Shown here one piece after another: positions 49,009 to 60,400 of a DNA stretch of 64,000 bases. The translations under genes were made by a program, and so were the position numbers. The stretch is taken from the NCBI GenBank assembly GCA_040285745.1, contig JAUFOR010000002.1, positions 620,001-684,000 of the forward strand, written 5' to 3'. Origin of the DNA: Barthelona sp. PCE (taxonomy: Eukaryota; Metamonada: BaSk clade). Numbering within the stretch: the stretch's first letter is position 1; the number at the start of each line of letters is the position of its first letter. Below the pieces are notes generated by a model. That model was not told the DNA's origin. It searched no databases and saw only the letters and a list, made by a program, of their open reading frames with translations.

Positions 49009-50076
49009 TTATTTTCGTTTCCTCGATTTAATAATTTCAATCTGCTTTCTAGTTGGCACAAATATGGTTGATGGAATGAAAAATTCACTTCTGAACTTGG
49101 TTTTCCTGATAATATCATCATTTATCGCCCGCTTAACAATATCCCACAGCGATCCTGTATACTTAAAAAATGAGGTAAATTCGTATTTTTCCTCCTTTTC
49201 AGCTTCTTTCTCTTGTATCTCCACCTTTTCCTTACTCTCTTCTGGCTCTGCACGTAAAACAAGCTTGCTTTTAACTGTTTCAGGCTGTTTCTGACCAGCA
49301 ACCAAATGTAAGACAGATTTCTTCGATTTTCTATCAATTTCCTCAACGTGTGTGATCTCTGTGAACGAAAACTCGCCTGGGTCCTTGATTATCTGGTTCG
49401 TTACCATCGGATGACACATTAAAACTAGCTCATCATCTCCGACTTTAATGGTATCAACCATACTGGCTGATGAATCAAAAAGTTGTCCATTCATGTATCG
49501 TTCTACCTTGCTGCGGCGTTCTGAAAGAGAAAATGCCGTGTACTGAGGTACAAGGAAGGATATTTCTGTCAATCCCTCTAAATGACATTCCAAATCTTCA
49601 GCTAGTTTCTCAAGGCCATAGTATTGGGCCTCCTCCCTGAATCCTGTAAGGAATTTATGAGTTCTTTCCACAAAAACCTCTTTGTTTCTTAAATAATTCA
49701 AAATATAGCGGAAATAGTGTGGATCCCTATCTATTACGACACGATCACCCTCGCCTATCTCAAGAAGTAAATCGTCAAAGTAAGAAGGTGATACATGAGT
49801 AAAAATTGATTTTTTTGTTGCAAAAACAACACCACCAACAACAAAATCAATAACATCACGCATGGGATCATCATTTGGTGGTGGTGGTGTAAAATTTATC
49901 CCTGTAGGTGCTAAAGCACTGTCAAACTTAATACTTTGTTCTGCCCAATCGCTTTTATATTCTGATGTTGTGCTTATCACATCCATATTGTCCAATGTTT
50001 CCAGTAAAGAATTCATTTTAGCCAATAAACCAACTACTAATAATGAAAGAAGTGAAAAATTACAAACCATCAACAT
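49009..50076 (-). CDS. BTB/T1 (KCTD-like) domain protein
   Basis: 355 residues if the ATG at 50076 is used. The first 20 residues (MLMVCNFSLLSLLVVGLL) look like a signal anchor, which is odd for a cytosolic BTB protein, so the ATG at 50016 (MNSLLETLDNMDVIS) is an equally likely start. The potassium-channel tetramerisation type BTB lies near 73-165: IDFVVGGVVFATKKSIFTHV, YFDDLLLEIGEGDRVVIDRD, HYFRYILNYLRNKEVFVE and EEAQYYGLEKLAEDLE. The rest has no known domain, an acidic coiled stretch (KEKVEIQEKEAEKEEKYEF) and a basic end. KCTD proteins oligomerise and often serve as cullin-3 adaptors; no channel segments are present. Confidence 0.85.
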   Translation of the reverse strand: MLMVCNFSLLSLLVVGLLAKMNSLLETLDNMDVISTTSEYKSDWAEQSIKFDSALAPTGINFTPPPPNDDPMRDVIDFVVGGVVFATKKSIFTHVSPSYFDDLLLEIGEGDRVVIDRDPHYFRYILNYLRNKEVFVERTHKFLTGFREEAQYYGLEKLAEDLECHLEGLTEISFLVPQYTAFSLSERRSKVERYMNGQLFDSSASMVDTIKVGDDELVLMCHPMVTNQIIKDPGEFSFTEITHVEEIDRKSKKSVLHLVAGQKQPETVKSKLVLRAEPEESKEKVEIQEKEAEKEEKYEFTSFFKYTGSLWDIVKRAINDDIIRKTKFRSEFFIPSTIFVPTRKQIEIIKSRKRK

Positions 50077-50338
50077 TTGGTTGACTTTTGTGGGTGATTC
50101 TTATTTACACTTGCTCGTGGTAGTCATAGACTTAAAGGATTTGAAGGATTTCAAGCTTATTTTTGCGCAACGACTATCAATCCTATATATACATCATACT
50201 ACCAAAAATAAATCATAAGGTTTATTGTAAATTACTTTAAAAAGTAATGGGAGGAGGGTAATTGAAAGGGAAAAGGGTTAAAGGAAAAGGTAAACTAAAA
50301 GGGAATGTATATGCAGGATTTTGATGACGTGTGTGTTT

Positions 50339-50542
50339 CTAGAAAGCCATCACTGAGGGATAGTTTGTAAATTCTATGGGCTCTGATGGAATATCTTGAT
50401 CCAAGGAGGCCATATTATTGTAAAGCGAATGTAGACTATCGCTTGTGTAAAACAACTCCCCCGCATACCCTACACTTGTGGTATTGCATGTGGACGGAGG
50501 TATATCCGTTACCCTTGGCAAAATTGAGACAAAATAGCTCAT
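50339..50542 (-). CDS. Possible small hypothetical protein, 67 residues
   Basis: ATG at 50542 gives MSYFVSILPRVTDIPPSTCN and ends SEPIEFTNYPSVMAF. The segment is clearly less AT-rich than the bases on either side and its amino-acid mix (Pro, Asp, Glu, Tyr, Thr) is protein-like, which supports coding. No domain or homology is recognised. It could be a short gene or a terminal exon of something whose first exon I cannot place. Confidence 0.4.
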   Translation of the reverse strand: MSYFVSILPRVTDIPPSTCNTTSVGYAGELFYTSDSLHSLYNNMASLDQDIPSEPIEFTNYPSVMAF

Positions 50543-50939
50543 GTTAAAAGAAGTAAAATTTAAAACATTACAAATTCGGTTTCTAATTCTTCTAACATTA
50601 GTATTACCTATTGTTGGGATATTTATACTTCTTTACACCTCTAATTCCGACAAAAAGGATAATGCAAAAAAATATCAGGAATGATGTAATATTTCAGGTA
50701 AAAGACAGGAACTTAAACCAAATTCGGAATTATTATGCTTATTTTGTATCAATAACGATGTTTAAATTCACTAACAGATGCGTATCTCAACCAAAATCCG
50801 GTTCTATAGTATTTACACATTTTCTTCCAATAATTTATGGATATTTGACGAGATTACAAGTATTTCAGTTCTGAAACATGTGTAAAAAATCTTCAAAAAT
50901 AAGTTTTCAAAAAAAAATTGAGTTTTACACGTAAATAAC
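50543..50939. other. AT-rich intergenic region
   Basis: About 400 bases upstream of the possible small gene and beyond the FERM gene's stop. Plus-strand frames here are hydrophobic and AT-driven; I see no gene, repeat or RNA. Confidence 0.35.
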
Positions 50940-52004
50940 TTACTCCTCAGCGGGAGCGGGTTGCTCTTCAGCGGGCTCGGGTTCAGGAACAGTTTCCTCA
51001 ACCTTCGGCTCATCTTCTTCAACAACTTCATTCATTTCCTCAATGATCAAATCAATGTATCCTTGAATGACGGAGGAGATTTCGCTACCCATTCTGGTAT
51101 CAAAAGTGTGCTTGGATTGGGCGTGCTCTTCTCCAGCTGTAAAAGCAAAAGTACGAGGACTGGAACCCCAACTTAAAACATCATTGTAAGCAAAGGTTGC
51201 AAGGACTTCCTTAGAAGGGTTGCGAAGGACATGGATGCCCTGTACGTTGAGAGAGATAAAGACCTTAATACCCAACTTACGGTTGCCATCACTGACGTAC
51301 TTAACTGGGAAGAAGGTAGATCCATAGTAATGCCATGTTCGACAGACCTCAAGGTATGCCTTCTTGCATTCCTCAGGTGACTTATCAACAAGCTCTTGGT
51401 GCTTCATAAAGATAGCCTCTTCCCAAGCTTGAGGAGAGCGAGAAGGAAGCAATTGCTCAGGAATGAAGTTCTTAATGGTGCGAGTGAGATAACCAGGCTT
51501 GTGGTGCGTGGGGTTGTGGTTGCCAAAGTCAATCTGGACACAATAACTGGCCAGAAGGATAGCTTCATCAGCAGTGGGCTCATATCTTGAAGCAAGAACA
51601 TCTTCACGAACCTGAGCGAAAATGAAAGTCTCAGCAGACGGATCATCGCATGGAAGTTCGGGGTGCATAAAGAAACGTTTCCTTAAAAGGAAATAACAAT
51701 CAGGATCGTTGTTCCATGAATTTTTAACCTCTCCAGGGAGAACATCTGGACGGAGGTAACTCTGCCACTCTCTGTTAACCTCGTAAAGGCAGAAAGTGTT
51801 GCTTTCGTGCTGAATCTCCAGCTTCTCTACGACAGCGGCCAGCAAAACTTCAACTGTGTCTGTCTTTTGAATGGGGATGGTTGTTGAACCTCCATCGAGG
51901 AAGAAAACCTTGCACAAAACACTAAACTAGGTGTAAGTCATTTCAATTTATGAAAAGCGCGTCCTTGCTGCTTTAAGAGGGCGAGGCCGTCCAATGCATA
52001 CCAT
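50940..52004 (-). CDS. FERM-domain protein, spliced after the start codon
   Basis: 329 residues when joined: ATG at 52004-52002, intron 52001-51927, exon 2 from 51926. The unspliced frame has no ATG before its first conserved residues. Joined, it begins MFSVLCKVFFLDGGSTTIPI, the ubiquitin-like F1 lobe. F2 is helical (REDVLASRYEPTADEAILLA, PEECKKAYLEVCRTWHYYGS) and F3 is PH-like (KLGIKVFISLNVQGIHVLRN, ATFAYNDVLSWGSSPRTFAF), ending near residue 295. The tail is acidic and Pro-rich (EPEPAEEQPAPAEE). FERM lobes link membranes or receptors to the cortex, as in talin, ERM proteins and MyTH4-FERM myosins; here FERM stands alone. Codon use is fairly biased, suggesting good expression. Confidence 0.88.
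51927..52001 (-). other. 75-base intron directly after the FERM gene ATG
   Basis: On the minus strand the sequence is ATG|GTATGC ... CTTACACCTAG|TTT. The acceptor motif matches that of RPL10 at 9 of 11 bases. The length is a multiple of three, but retention brings an in-frame TAA after 18 codons, so unspliced RNA cannot give the protein. Confidence 0.85.
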
Positions 52005-52642
52005 TTAAAACGTGAAAAAGTGTACAATTTTGAAAACGAGTAAAATTTGAACTATGCATCTTTTTACTCGATAAATAGGTTGATATCTCAGTTTATCTGA
52101 TTCTTTAAGCCAATTAAGCTATTCTATTTCAGGTTTGGACCTTGTTTTCTTTACAAACTTGCCTGCCTTATCAATTCATTTCAAAAATGCTGATTTAACC
52201 CAAAAATCGGCAATATAAATGTTTTAACTATTATAATATGCGGTTAAAAAAGTAGTTTTAACTGACTACACTTTACAAAAAAATCATTCAATCAACATTT
52301 TAAAAATTATGTTATTTGCAGCTGATTTTTACTTGTTTTTAAATAGTTTCTAATTTAAATAAATGTCAAAATAACACCATACATAAATTTTTTCCTAATT
52401 CCTACATTTCCGTCGTTGATTACGGTTTTTCACTCACTTTAAAACAAATTATGGGGTTTTTGATGGGGTTTTCATGGAAAAATAACATTATTGAACTGAA
52501 AAAGATGCTTTACCATAGGCAGGCTTTTTTATTTTTAGATTATATCTTTTTGATCGATTTATATGAGCTTATTATAAAGTTTTTGGGCAATCATTATTTG
52601 TAAAACGAAATATGAGCACCTAAACTTTGTTTAACAATCATC
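52005..52642. other. Divergent AT-rich intergenic region
   Basis: About 640 bases between the FERM start and the methyltransferase start, so both promoters should lie here. The only structure noticed is a short palindrome, GTTAAAA-AAGTAG-TTTTAAC, near 52243-52262. No coding frame, tRNA or repeat family is visible. Confidence 0.35.
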
Positions 52643-53392
52643 ATGGATATCACTGCAGTACGATATAAAGATATTGAAACGGTGATACCAAGGGGTGCCT
52701 TTACCTCTTCTAACAGTTTTTTACTGCCAATAGGGGACGAACCAATTTTTATTATGGATGATGTTGAAGTAGATGATTTTGTGCTCAACCGTCATAATTT
52801 AGAGATAGATAATGATCTATGTGACCTCAAAACCACCAAAAGAATACCGCTATTCTCCTCAGCAATCTCTATATCATGGTTAATTGAACTAATATCTTCG
52901 AATAATGATATTTCCCTTAGTTTAGTGGACATAGGCTGTGGTAGTGGGCGTGATCTTGCATTTTATGGAGGTTATTGCGAAGAGATTATGCTTATTGATA
53001 GCAGAAAAAGGATGCTGCAAAATGCCAAGAACATATTTGACTTTTATGTTGATAACCAAAACATTTCTGTTCAATACAGTAACAGAAAGGTTAATGTTGA
53101 GAACTTTATTGATCAGGAATTCGATATTGTTGTTACCATCCTTGCTCTTGGTAAGAAAATGTTGCCACTTGCTCTTGAAAAATGCAATAAGTTCTTTTGC
53201 GGTGCTTTCTTTCACGTTGATGCAAGCATTATTGGTTGTTGTAACCCAAAAAAGGATAATCTTTTATTTACTGAAGATGAATTGCGAAGAATAATAGAAA
53301 ATGCAGATTTTGAGATATTACGCTTAGAAACTGTTCTAAAACCGGATGGGAGACCATATTTTGAAATTTTGGGTCAGAAAATCAATGTATAG
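52643..53392 (+). CDS. Class I SAM-dependent methyltransferase-like protein
   Basis: 249 residues. Motif I of the Rossmann-type methyltransferases, LVDIGCGSGRDLAFYG, lies near residues 94-109 and binds S-adenosylmethionine; an acidic residue closing strand 2 is present in EIMLIDSRKRMLQ, and FDIVVTILALGKK fits motif IV. The C-terminal half ends with TEDELRRIIENADFEILRLE, like the last helix and strand of small-molecule or protein methyltransferases. About 90 residues precede the motif and contain no recognised domain. The substrate cannot be told. Next gene downstream on the same strand starts 85 bases later. Confidence 0.8.
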   Translation: MDITAVRYKDIETVIPRGAFTSSNSFLLPIGDEPIFIMDDVEVDDFVLNRHNLEIDNDLCDLKTTKRIPLFSSAISISWLIELISSNNDISLSLVDIGCGSGRDLAFYGGYCEEIMLIDSRKRMLQNAKNIFDFYVDNQNISVQYSNRKVNVENFIDQEFDIVVTILALGKKMLPLALEKCNKFFCGAFFHVDASIIGCCNPKKDNLLFTEDELRRIIENADFEILRLETVLKPDGRPYFEILGQKINV

Positions 53393-53477
53393 TCCGTCAT
53401 AAGTAGGAAAAACAAATTAACCTGCTTTCAGTTTTTTCCTTTTCATATTGTATACAATTTTTGCTGGTAGCATCTAA

Positions 53478-54272
53478 ATGAGTAACACTGTTGGCTTTGA
53501 ATTTTCAATTCTTAATGATGTAACATCATTACAAGAAAAAGTTTCTAAACAAGAAAAAACCTGTACTGAGTTGTCTGATGATTTAAAAATCTCCATCAAT
53601 AAGTGCATGCTTGGAAAAGAAGCCATTTCTCGCCTCCGTTCTAGTATTAACAAGGAGAGAAAAAAACTTCATAGTAGTCAAAGAATTTTAACTGACCTAG
53701 TAGATAGACTCACATTTGACTTTCGCAAGTACAATATACTCAAGAATCAGACAACAGGTACGAGCAATACCATTGAAAAGTTGAAGGAACAGAGACGGAA
53801 GAAGATGACTCTTTGGAATACTCAATTAGAGTTGTTACAATCTTCATATTATTCATCAAACTTTATGAAAATCCAGATGGGAATCAAAAAAAAGACAGTA
53901 GAATTGAAAAAAAAGGTTTCAATACTTCAACAACAAGACAATGATAGAAAACAACTTTTCCAAAGTTTTAAGGAGTATAGATGTTTAAAGAGTCGATTAG
54001 AACACTTGCACGTAAAAGAAAATTCTATTTTGGAGAAGATTACAGGTATTTTGAACATTAACAAACTAAAAGAAGCAATTGAGAATAAGAAGAATGAATT
54101 GCTTACATTACAACGCGATAATGATAATATTGATGACCACATTCTATCTATTATTGATGACATTGTAAGTACATCCAGCGCTAACCATCAGTCACCTCCA
54201 CAAAAGTTACAACGTACATCTGTATCTTTTAACGCTCTTTACTTCAGTTCTGACAGTGAAACGATGCTTTAG
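53478..54272 (+). CDS. Coiled-coil protein, 264 residues
   Basis: ATG start, MSNTVGFEFSILNDVTSLQE. Residues about 15-225 are almost continuous heptad-type helix (LQEKVSKQEKTCTELSDDLK, KLKEAIENKKNELLTLQRDN). The Ser-rich tail SSANHQSPPQKLQRTSVSF looks disordered and phosphorylatable. No named domain. Its style resembles the coiled-coil gene at 37114-37833, but this does not establish homology. A cytoskeletal or basal-body role is possible but unsupported. Confidence 0.75.
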   Translation: MSNTVGFEFSILNDVTSLQEKVSKQEKTCTELSDDLKISINKCMLGKEAISRLRSSINKERKKLHSSQRILTDLVDRLTFDFRKYNILKNQTTGTSNTIEKLKEQRRKKMTLWNTQLELLQSSYYSSNFMKIQMGIKKKTVELKKKVSILQQQDNDRKQLFQSFKEYRCLKSRLEHLHVKENSILEKITGILNINKLKEAIENKKNELLTLQRDNDNIDDHILSIIDDIVSTSSANHQSPPQKLQRTSVSFNALYFSSDSETML

Positions 54273-54459
54273 ACATGATTATTGCCGGTTTTGAATAAAT
54301 AATGAACGTATACGTTCAGTAAAAACAATATCAAAATTTGGCTTTATTAAGGAGTATTATGCCGCGCATCCACTTCTGGTGGATCAGAAAGGAGTTTGTT
54401 GCTTCACAATATACACTCTCTTACTGCACTACTGTTTTACATTTTGTTCCTACTTTTTA

Positions 54460-57400
54460 ATGGTACCTTTTAAAATTGAGGATTTAGAGCGTTGGTTCTT
54501 TGATAGAACCGAGTATCTTAAGTCTCTCACACCAAACACTGAAACTGCTTATTTCTATGAAATTTTAGGGCTTCAACTTGAAAATGAACATATAAGCGAT
54601 CGAGAAACAGAACTCATGGAGAAGCTCAAAGAGCTTAATCCCGATCTATCCAAAATTCTTAATAACAGATATCATTATCGAATGTTTTCTACTGATCCGG
54701 ATACTTTTCTGGAATGGTTCAAGCTCAATGTGCCCATCACTGAGTTTGCAAAACCATCACACCGCGACCTTGAGCGTGACGATGAAGAGATTAAATATCC
54801 AAGTGAAATGGAACCAGTTGACATGGATAATCTCATTTGGGACAGATTCGTTAACCACCAACAGATCACAGACATCGTAGCGTGTGAATTCTCAAAGTGT
54901 TTCCTGGAAAAAGAAGAGGAGTACACCTTTATTATGCTCAAAGCTATGATTGAAAATTTGCATCAATTGATGCACAATAAGGTTGCCATAATTAAACGTT
55001 ATTTAACTCTTAGTGCTGAATTGGAAATGACTGTCAATCTACCAAGTGTCTATAGTCTTACTCTGGAAGAGTTAGATGAACTTATGGAGTTTGATGAACG
55101 TTTTGTCAATGATGAGAGTATTTTTAACCATCGTTTCAGTACAGTATATATGCCTGATGAAAGCTCGTGGGATATTGACACTATCGAAGGGTATCCTGTA
55201 CCTGAAGCTCTTGAGCAATACAAGATTGGTTTACTGTATGCAGCCTTGTATGCACGTTTTGAAAAAGGAGAAGAACTACCAATCGAGAGGATTGCTGAGT
55301 TGGTTGCAACTGGATGTCTGTCGAACGCCGGTCTATACCGCGAGAAGCAATCAAAGACACAAGTACAGAAGAAGAAAAAAAAGCACAAAGAAAAGTCAAG
55401 CAAAAAGGGGAAAAGTGTTGCTGTTGATGTCTTTTATGAAACACAAAATGTTTCGTTCCCCCGTTTTCTCCCCATTAAGAGCATTGATCATTCCCTCGTT
55501 GATCATTGGTTACTTCGTGGCTTTATGGAATGCCCTGATTATCCTGTGGATTCTGAGCACTTTGGCGCCGTTGCATTGGACCATATTGAAATCCTGAAGT
55601 ACCGCGCAACCATCTATACAGACGGCGCATTCCAAAAATATGATCGTTTTGCATCAATGCATAACAGGTTTGTTAATGAAGAGCGCTTTGTATTTCTAAA
55701 GAAGCTCAAGGAGATTTCCGAATCCGAGGAGTCAGTCACGATCCCTGTAATGATCAAGAATATTCCAGAGCTCGAGGTGCGCGTCTATCACCTCAATTCT
55801 GAGCTTCTCGCCAAAGACGGTATCACCCCTTCCGTTACGATGGATCTCTCAGGCTGGATTCCGAACTCTATTGAAAAATATTCATACGATTCTCCTGTGC
55901 ACATTGCACATGACGAGGAGTTCTCCTTCGATCTCCCCAAGCGCTGCTACCGCATCGTTGACTTTGTCAGTAAGGACAAGTCATGGCGTGTTCTCATCAA
56001 GAAGGGTCTCCTTTCTGTTCACATGAAACCGACCATTGATGGCCAAGAGTTAACCGTGTACAGTGGAATCCCTGAGAAGCTCACCGCCAAAGCGTATATA
56101 AATTGCGACATTTATTCAACTAATGATAATAAGGTGATCAAAATGCCATTTTTCTCAAGTACCTCGATGCAACATATTTTAATCGAGAGCGATGGATTTT
56201 GGCAGAATTTCTCTGTTAGAACATTCGGAGAATCGTTTAACGTTAAGCACAGCATCATTGGCTTCGATGAGACACTTGTTCCCGGTTCTTACGGCTCAAT
56301 CTTCGTATACCCCCGTGTGGAGGCACACGGTATCCCAATTGACCCGTCTGACGTGATCTCACGAGACGTAGTTGTTCTTTGTCATGGTGAGAGTGTTGTT
56401 TCCCGAAGATTCAACATCAAGGAGCCTGATCGTTTGGCTGAGCTCTCATTCAAGGTTCCCAGTGACACTAAGTCAATGGACGTCACAATAACTACATCCT
56501 ATCAGAAGGAGCGAAACGTTGCTGAAGATACTATCAAACAAACTATAAATTTGCAGTGTACTGTTCCCGAATCATTGCTGGGTCTGTGCCCAGTGGGAGA
56601 CTCTAACGACTTCCGTCTCGAGCTCAGATCTCCAACCGGTGATACCATCGGACGCACTGAGTTACAGTTATCTATGCATTCCAACCTTTTAAAAAAGCCA
56701 CATGAAGTTATCCTTACTACAAACTCCGATGGCCAAGTTCTGTTGGGTGATGTCTCACTCTTCAGCTCTGTCACTGTTGCTGGTCATGGGAGCTACAGTA
56801 TCCCACAACCAGTTCAGAAAGCTTCTTCTCGCACACTTTTCTCTATTGGTGGTCACATCATTGTGCCATTTAGTTCGGCTGGACAGGCGTTCACGAACGT
56901 AGAAGTGTTTAGAATCAGTCAACAAAAGACTATAATAGATCGACACGAAGTTACCATTAGTGTAGAAAATAAGTGCATAGAACTGATGCTTGAGCCAGGT
57001 ATGTACACCCTGTGTTCCAATACCCTTGTTTCAGGCCGGCATACACGTTTCATCTTTGTGTATGATGAAGAAGCACGATTCGATAATCAATTCATCTTTG
57101 ATAGGAAATTAGAGAAACTCATCGAGCAGTCTGAATGTCAAGGCGGATTCATCACTGGAGTCACACGAACTGAGGAGGGGCTTAGAGGTGGCGTCATGTA
57201 TGGTACGCCCACCACACGTGTTCACTTTTTCTCATTTGCTCATCATGTTGCTGCACAGAAATTTGCTAATATGTTTGACGTTCTTCCCAGCAGATTGCTA
57301 GAGACGATAACCGTGAACAAAGCTGGGGAAATGGCGTACACAGATGAGCGTACTCTATCATCGGTGGAGATTTACGTTGCGCAACGGCGTCAAAACGATT

Positions 57401-60400
57401 TCAGGCTAGGAGTTAATCTCTCGCATACCACTACGCTCCTACAGCCAATGAACGTGGGTGTGGCGTCGAACTCTGCAGCAAAGGAGTTTCGGGGCTCAAA
57501 ATTCGAGAAGAAGAAGAAGAAGAGAGAAAAGAAAAACTATTTGCGTCGAATGTCGTTGGATTCTGAGGATGAGATATTTTTTAACGATAATGAAAATGAT
57601 GTGAGACTCAATGATAAAATGCATCTACTGCAAAAATCAGCGGATTATCCACCACAAAGTTCATTTTTCGATGACAGAAAACCAAAAAGAAGGATGCTGG
57701 GATATGGTCAATCAAACTCAGTTTGTAGCGGACAATCGCTAAAAAACAAGCCCCTGTTGTCTTATTTGCGTCGTCCTTTCCATTGCAAGCTCAACGTAGA
57801 GATAAATGAAGATGGTTCATTCTTAATCCCCAATCGCTATTTAGACGATTGCCGTAACTGCTTAGTCATCATTGAAGACTATTCAATGGGTTTTGGATAT
57901 GCTTCGAGTTTTGCAATCCCAGAAGGTGTCGATGATCTTCCGATTCGTCCTCTGGAGTTACTAGAGAAGGATACCCTTGACAGAGACAGCATCTATGTCG
58001 ATGCACTGTTATGCGACACAACAGTTGATGAGTTACCGTTTGGAACACTGAGCAGGGTGTATAAGTCGGTCAAAGATTTGTGGATACTCTTCCAGGATTC
58101 TTTCGGTACGTTTTCACTCAAGGAGTTCGAGTGGCTGACAGAGGATCTATCTGCGGAGGAGATGAAGGAGAAGCTGCACACATATTGGTGCGACGAAGTT
58201 GCGTTCTTTATCATGCTTCAACGCCCAGACCTGTTTGACACATGTGTGCGCCCCTTCTTACACCACAAACTCGACCGCAACATGCTCGAAAACATCATGC
58301 TGTATCTCAACGATCCTGAGCATCTGATTCCAATGTTGCAGAAGTATCGTGAGCCTACATACTGGAACAAATTGAGCATTTTTGAGCGCATTCTACTGGT
58401 TGCCCTCACCGAAAGAGACATGTTTGTATACGCCAACGATATCATGCGCATAGGTGAGAAGAACAAATGCCAACCAGGTCAGTACGCTAAACTTTTCCGT
58501 ACTGCACTGCTCGCTGTCCCGGTTGATCTCTCTTCACAGAGTGTTGCTGAAGAGGATATATCACAGGAAGAATACGCTGAGCGTCGCAGGAACTTTTCTG
58601 CGTGTGAGAACAACATGCTTGACTTTAGTGAGAGTGATGGTGGTTTTTCTGATGTCTCAGACGAAGATTCATCTATTGTATATGACAGCTTATGTGATGA
58701 TGATGACGTTTTTGATGAAGAATACGATGAAAGATTGAATGAGATTCAGGATTGCTTCGATGAAACTGCTGCTAGTATAGATATGCTCATGGATCAATGC
58801 GAAACCTTAGATAACGAATCGATGAGCTTCTTCAAACAGACTAAAAAATCCTCTCTCTTTTCGTTTGGTGGTGGTAACCGCAATAGAGGTGGAATGTACC
58901 GTAAGACTGCACAACGGGCCCCCAAACGCAAGGCCGTCAAGCGCCCCACCGTCTACAAACCCATAATCGCGACTAAGAAGTATGTTGAGACATCATGGCA
59001 CGATATGGATAATAACGCTAATCACAATCTCTTTAGAGTTTCACGTTTCTGGGGTGAGTTTGCCCTCCACATGGCCAGCATCCCATATGAGAATCGCTTT
59101 GATCCAAGCAGATGGCAGCTGAAGAGCAAAAATGTCCTCTCCATTGTTGAGAGCACCGTCAATTATCACGAAGTCCTGTTCGCTCTCAGTTTGTTTGATG
59201 TGTCAGGCGATGTTTTTTGCCGCTTCTACAGGTCCTTCGGCACAGACAAGGACGTTGAGGCCAAGGAAGATCTTGTTGTACGTCAGCAGATATTCGATCC
59301 AACAACAAAGGATCCTAACACCGGAATGTCGTTACCTGCTGGAAAGGAGTTGCTGATCAACCATGTATACACATGTGAAATCATATGCTTCAACCTCTCA
59401 TCAATAGCAAAGACAGTGAGCGTGATGAGGCAGGTGCCTAAAGGCGCAGTTGCAATGCACATGCGGAACACATTCTCGTACCACGTTGAAGTTCCTCCCT
59501 TCAAGGCGAAGAAGATTTCGTTCGGGTTCTTCTTCCCGAGAGAGTGTGATTTCTACATGTTCCCTGCGACTGTATGTAAGCTCACCAATTATTTGGGTAG
59601 AGCTGATGTCATGGAGCGCTCTGTTGTTCGTTGTTACTCAACTGCAAACTCCATGTCCTGGCGACGCATTTCACTAAGAGGCTCGATAGAGGAGACGTGT
59701 AGTTTCTTGAGAGAGAAGTACGTTGCACCAATTGAGTACAGCTACTGTTATTGGCGTGCTAATGATTGTGCAGAAGCATTCAATATGTTGGCATCAACCT
59801 TCACTGAATTAGGTCACTTCGATGCCAAGTTCATGAGACTTGCGTTCAAGTTCAAGAATGAACGCTTCATGCGCCTGTACTTTAAGCACGAACGCCCTTC
59901 TTCAGCATCTGTTCTTGAAGTCTTTAAGTGCCAGCTTTTCGAGGTCAACCATCCTGAGTACCGATTCCAGGAATTCGAGCCATACGTAACTCAGCGCGTA
60001 TTCAGCTTGGGCGACCACTGGCAATCTAAGGAAGTCAGGAATATGTACTACAAAACGCTGAAGCTGCTCGCACTCAGTCATAAGCCTGACCCGATCCTTT
60101 GTGTGTACGCTGCGTACTATATGCTCCTTGTTGAGCGTTTTGCTGACGCCCAAAAGTACATGGCGTGTGTTCCAGCTGAGCACGACACACCGTTCACTGA
60201 TTTGATTCGTGCCTATCTCGATGTCATCAACGGCGACCTCACAGTTGCACGCGAGCTCGTCAAGAAGCACGAGGACGTCACGCATCTGCGCCTGAAGCCT
60301 CACTTTAAGGAGATCGATCTTTTGATCAGAGAACTTGATGGTGAGGATGTGTCTAAGTACCAGACCGTTGAAACCTTTGAGAAGGACGACCATATGGCTC

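Noticed and set aside
50611-50874. 87-codon plus-strand frame
   Set aside because: AT-driven hydrophobic and Asn/Ile/Phe-rich sequence without any pattern; looks like chance.
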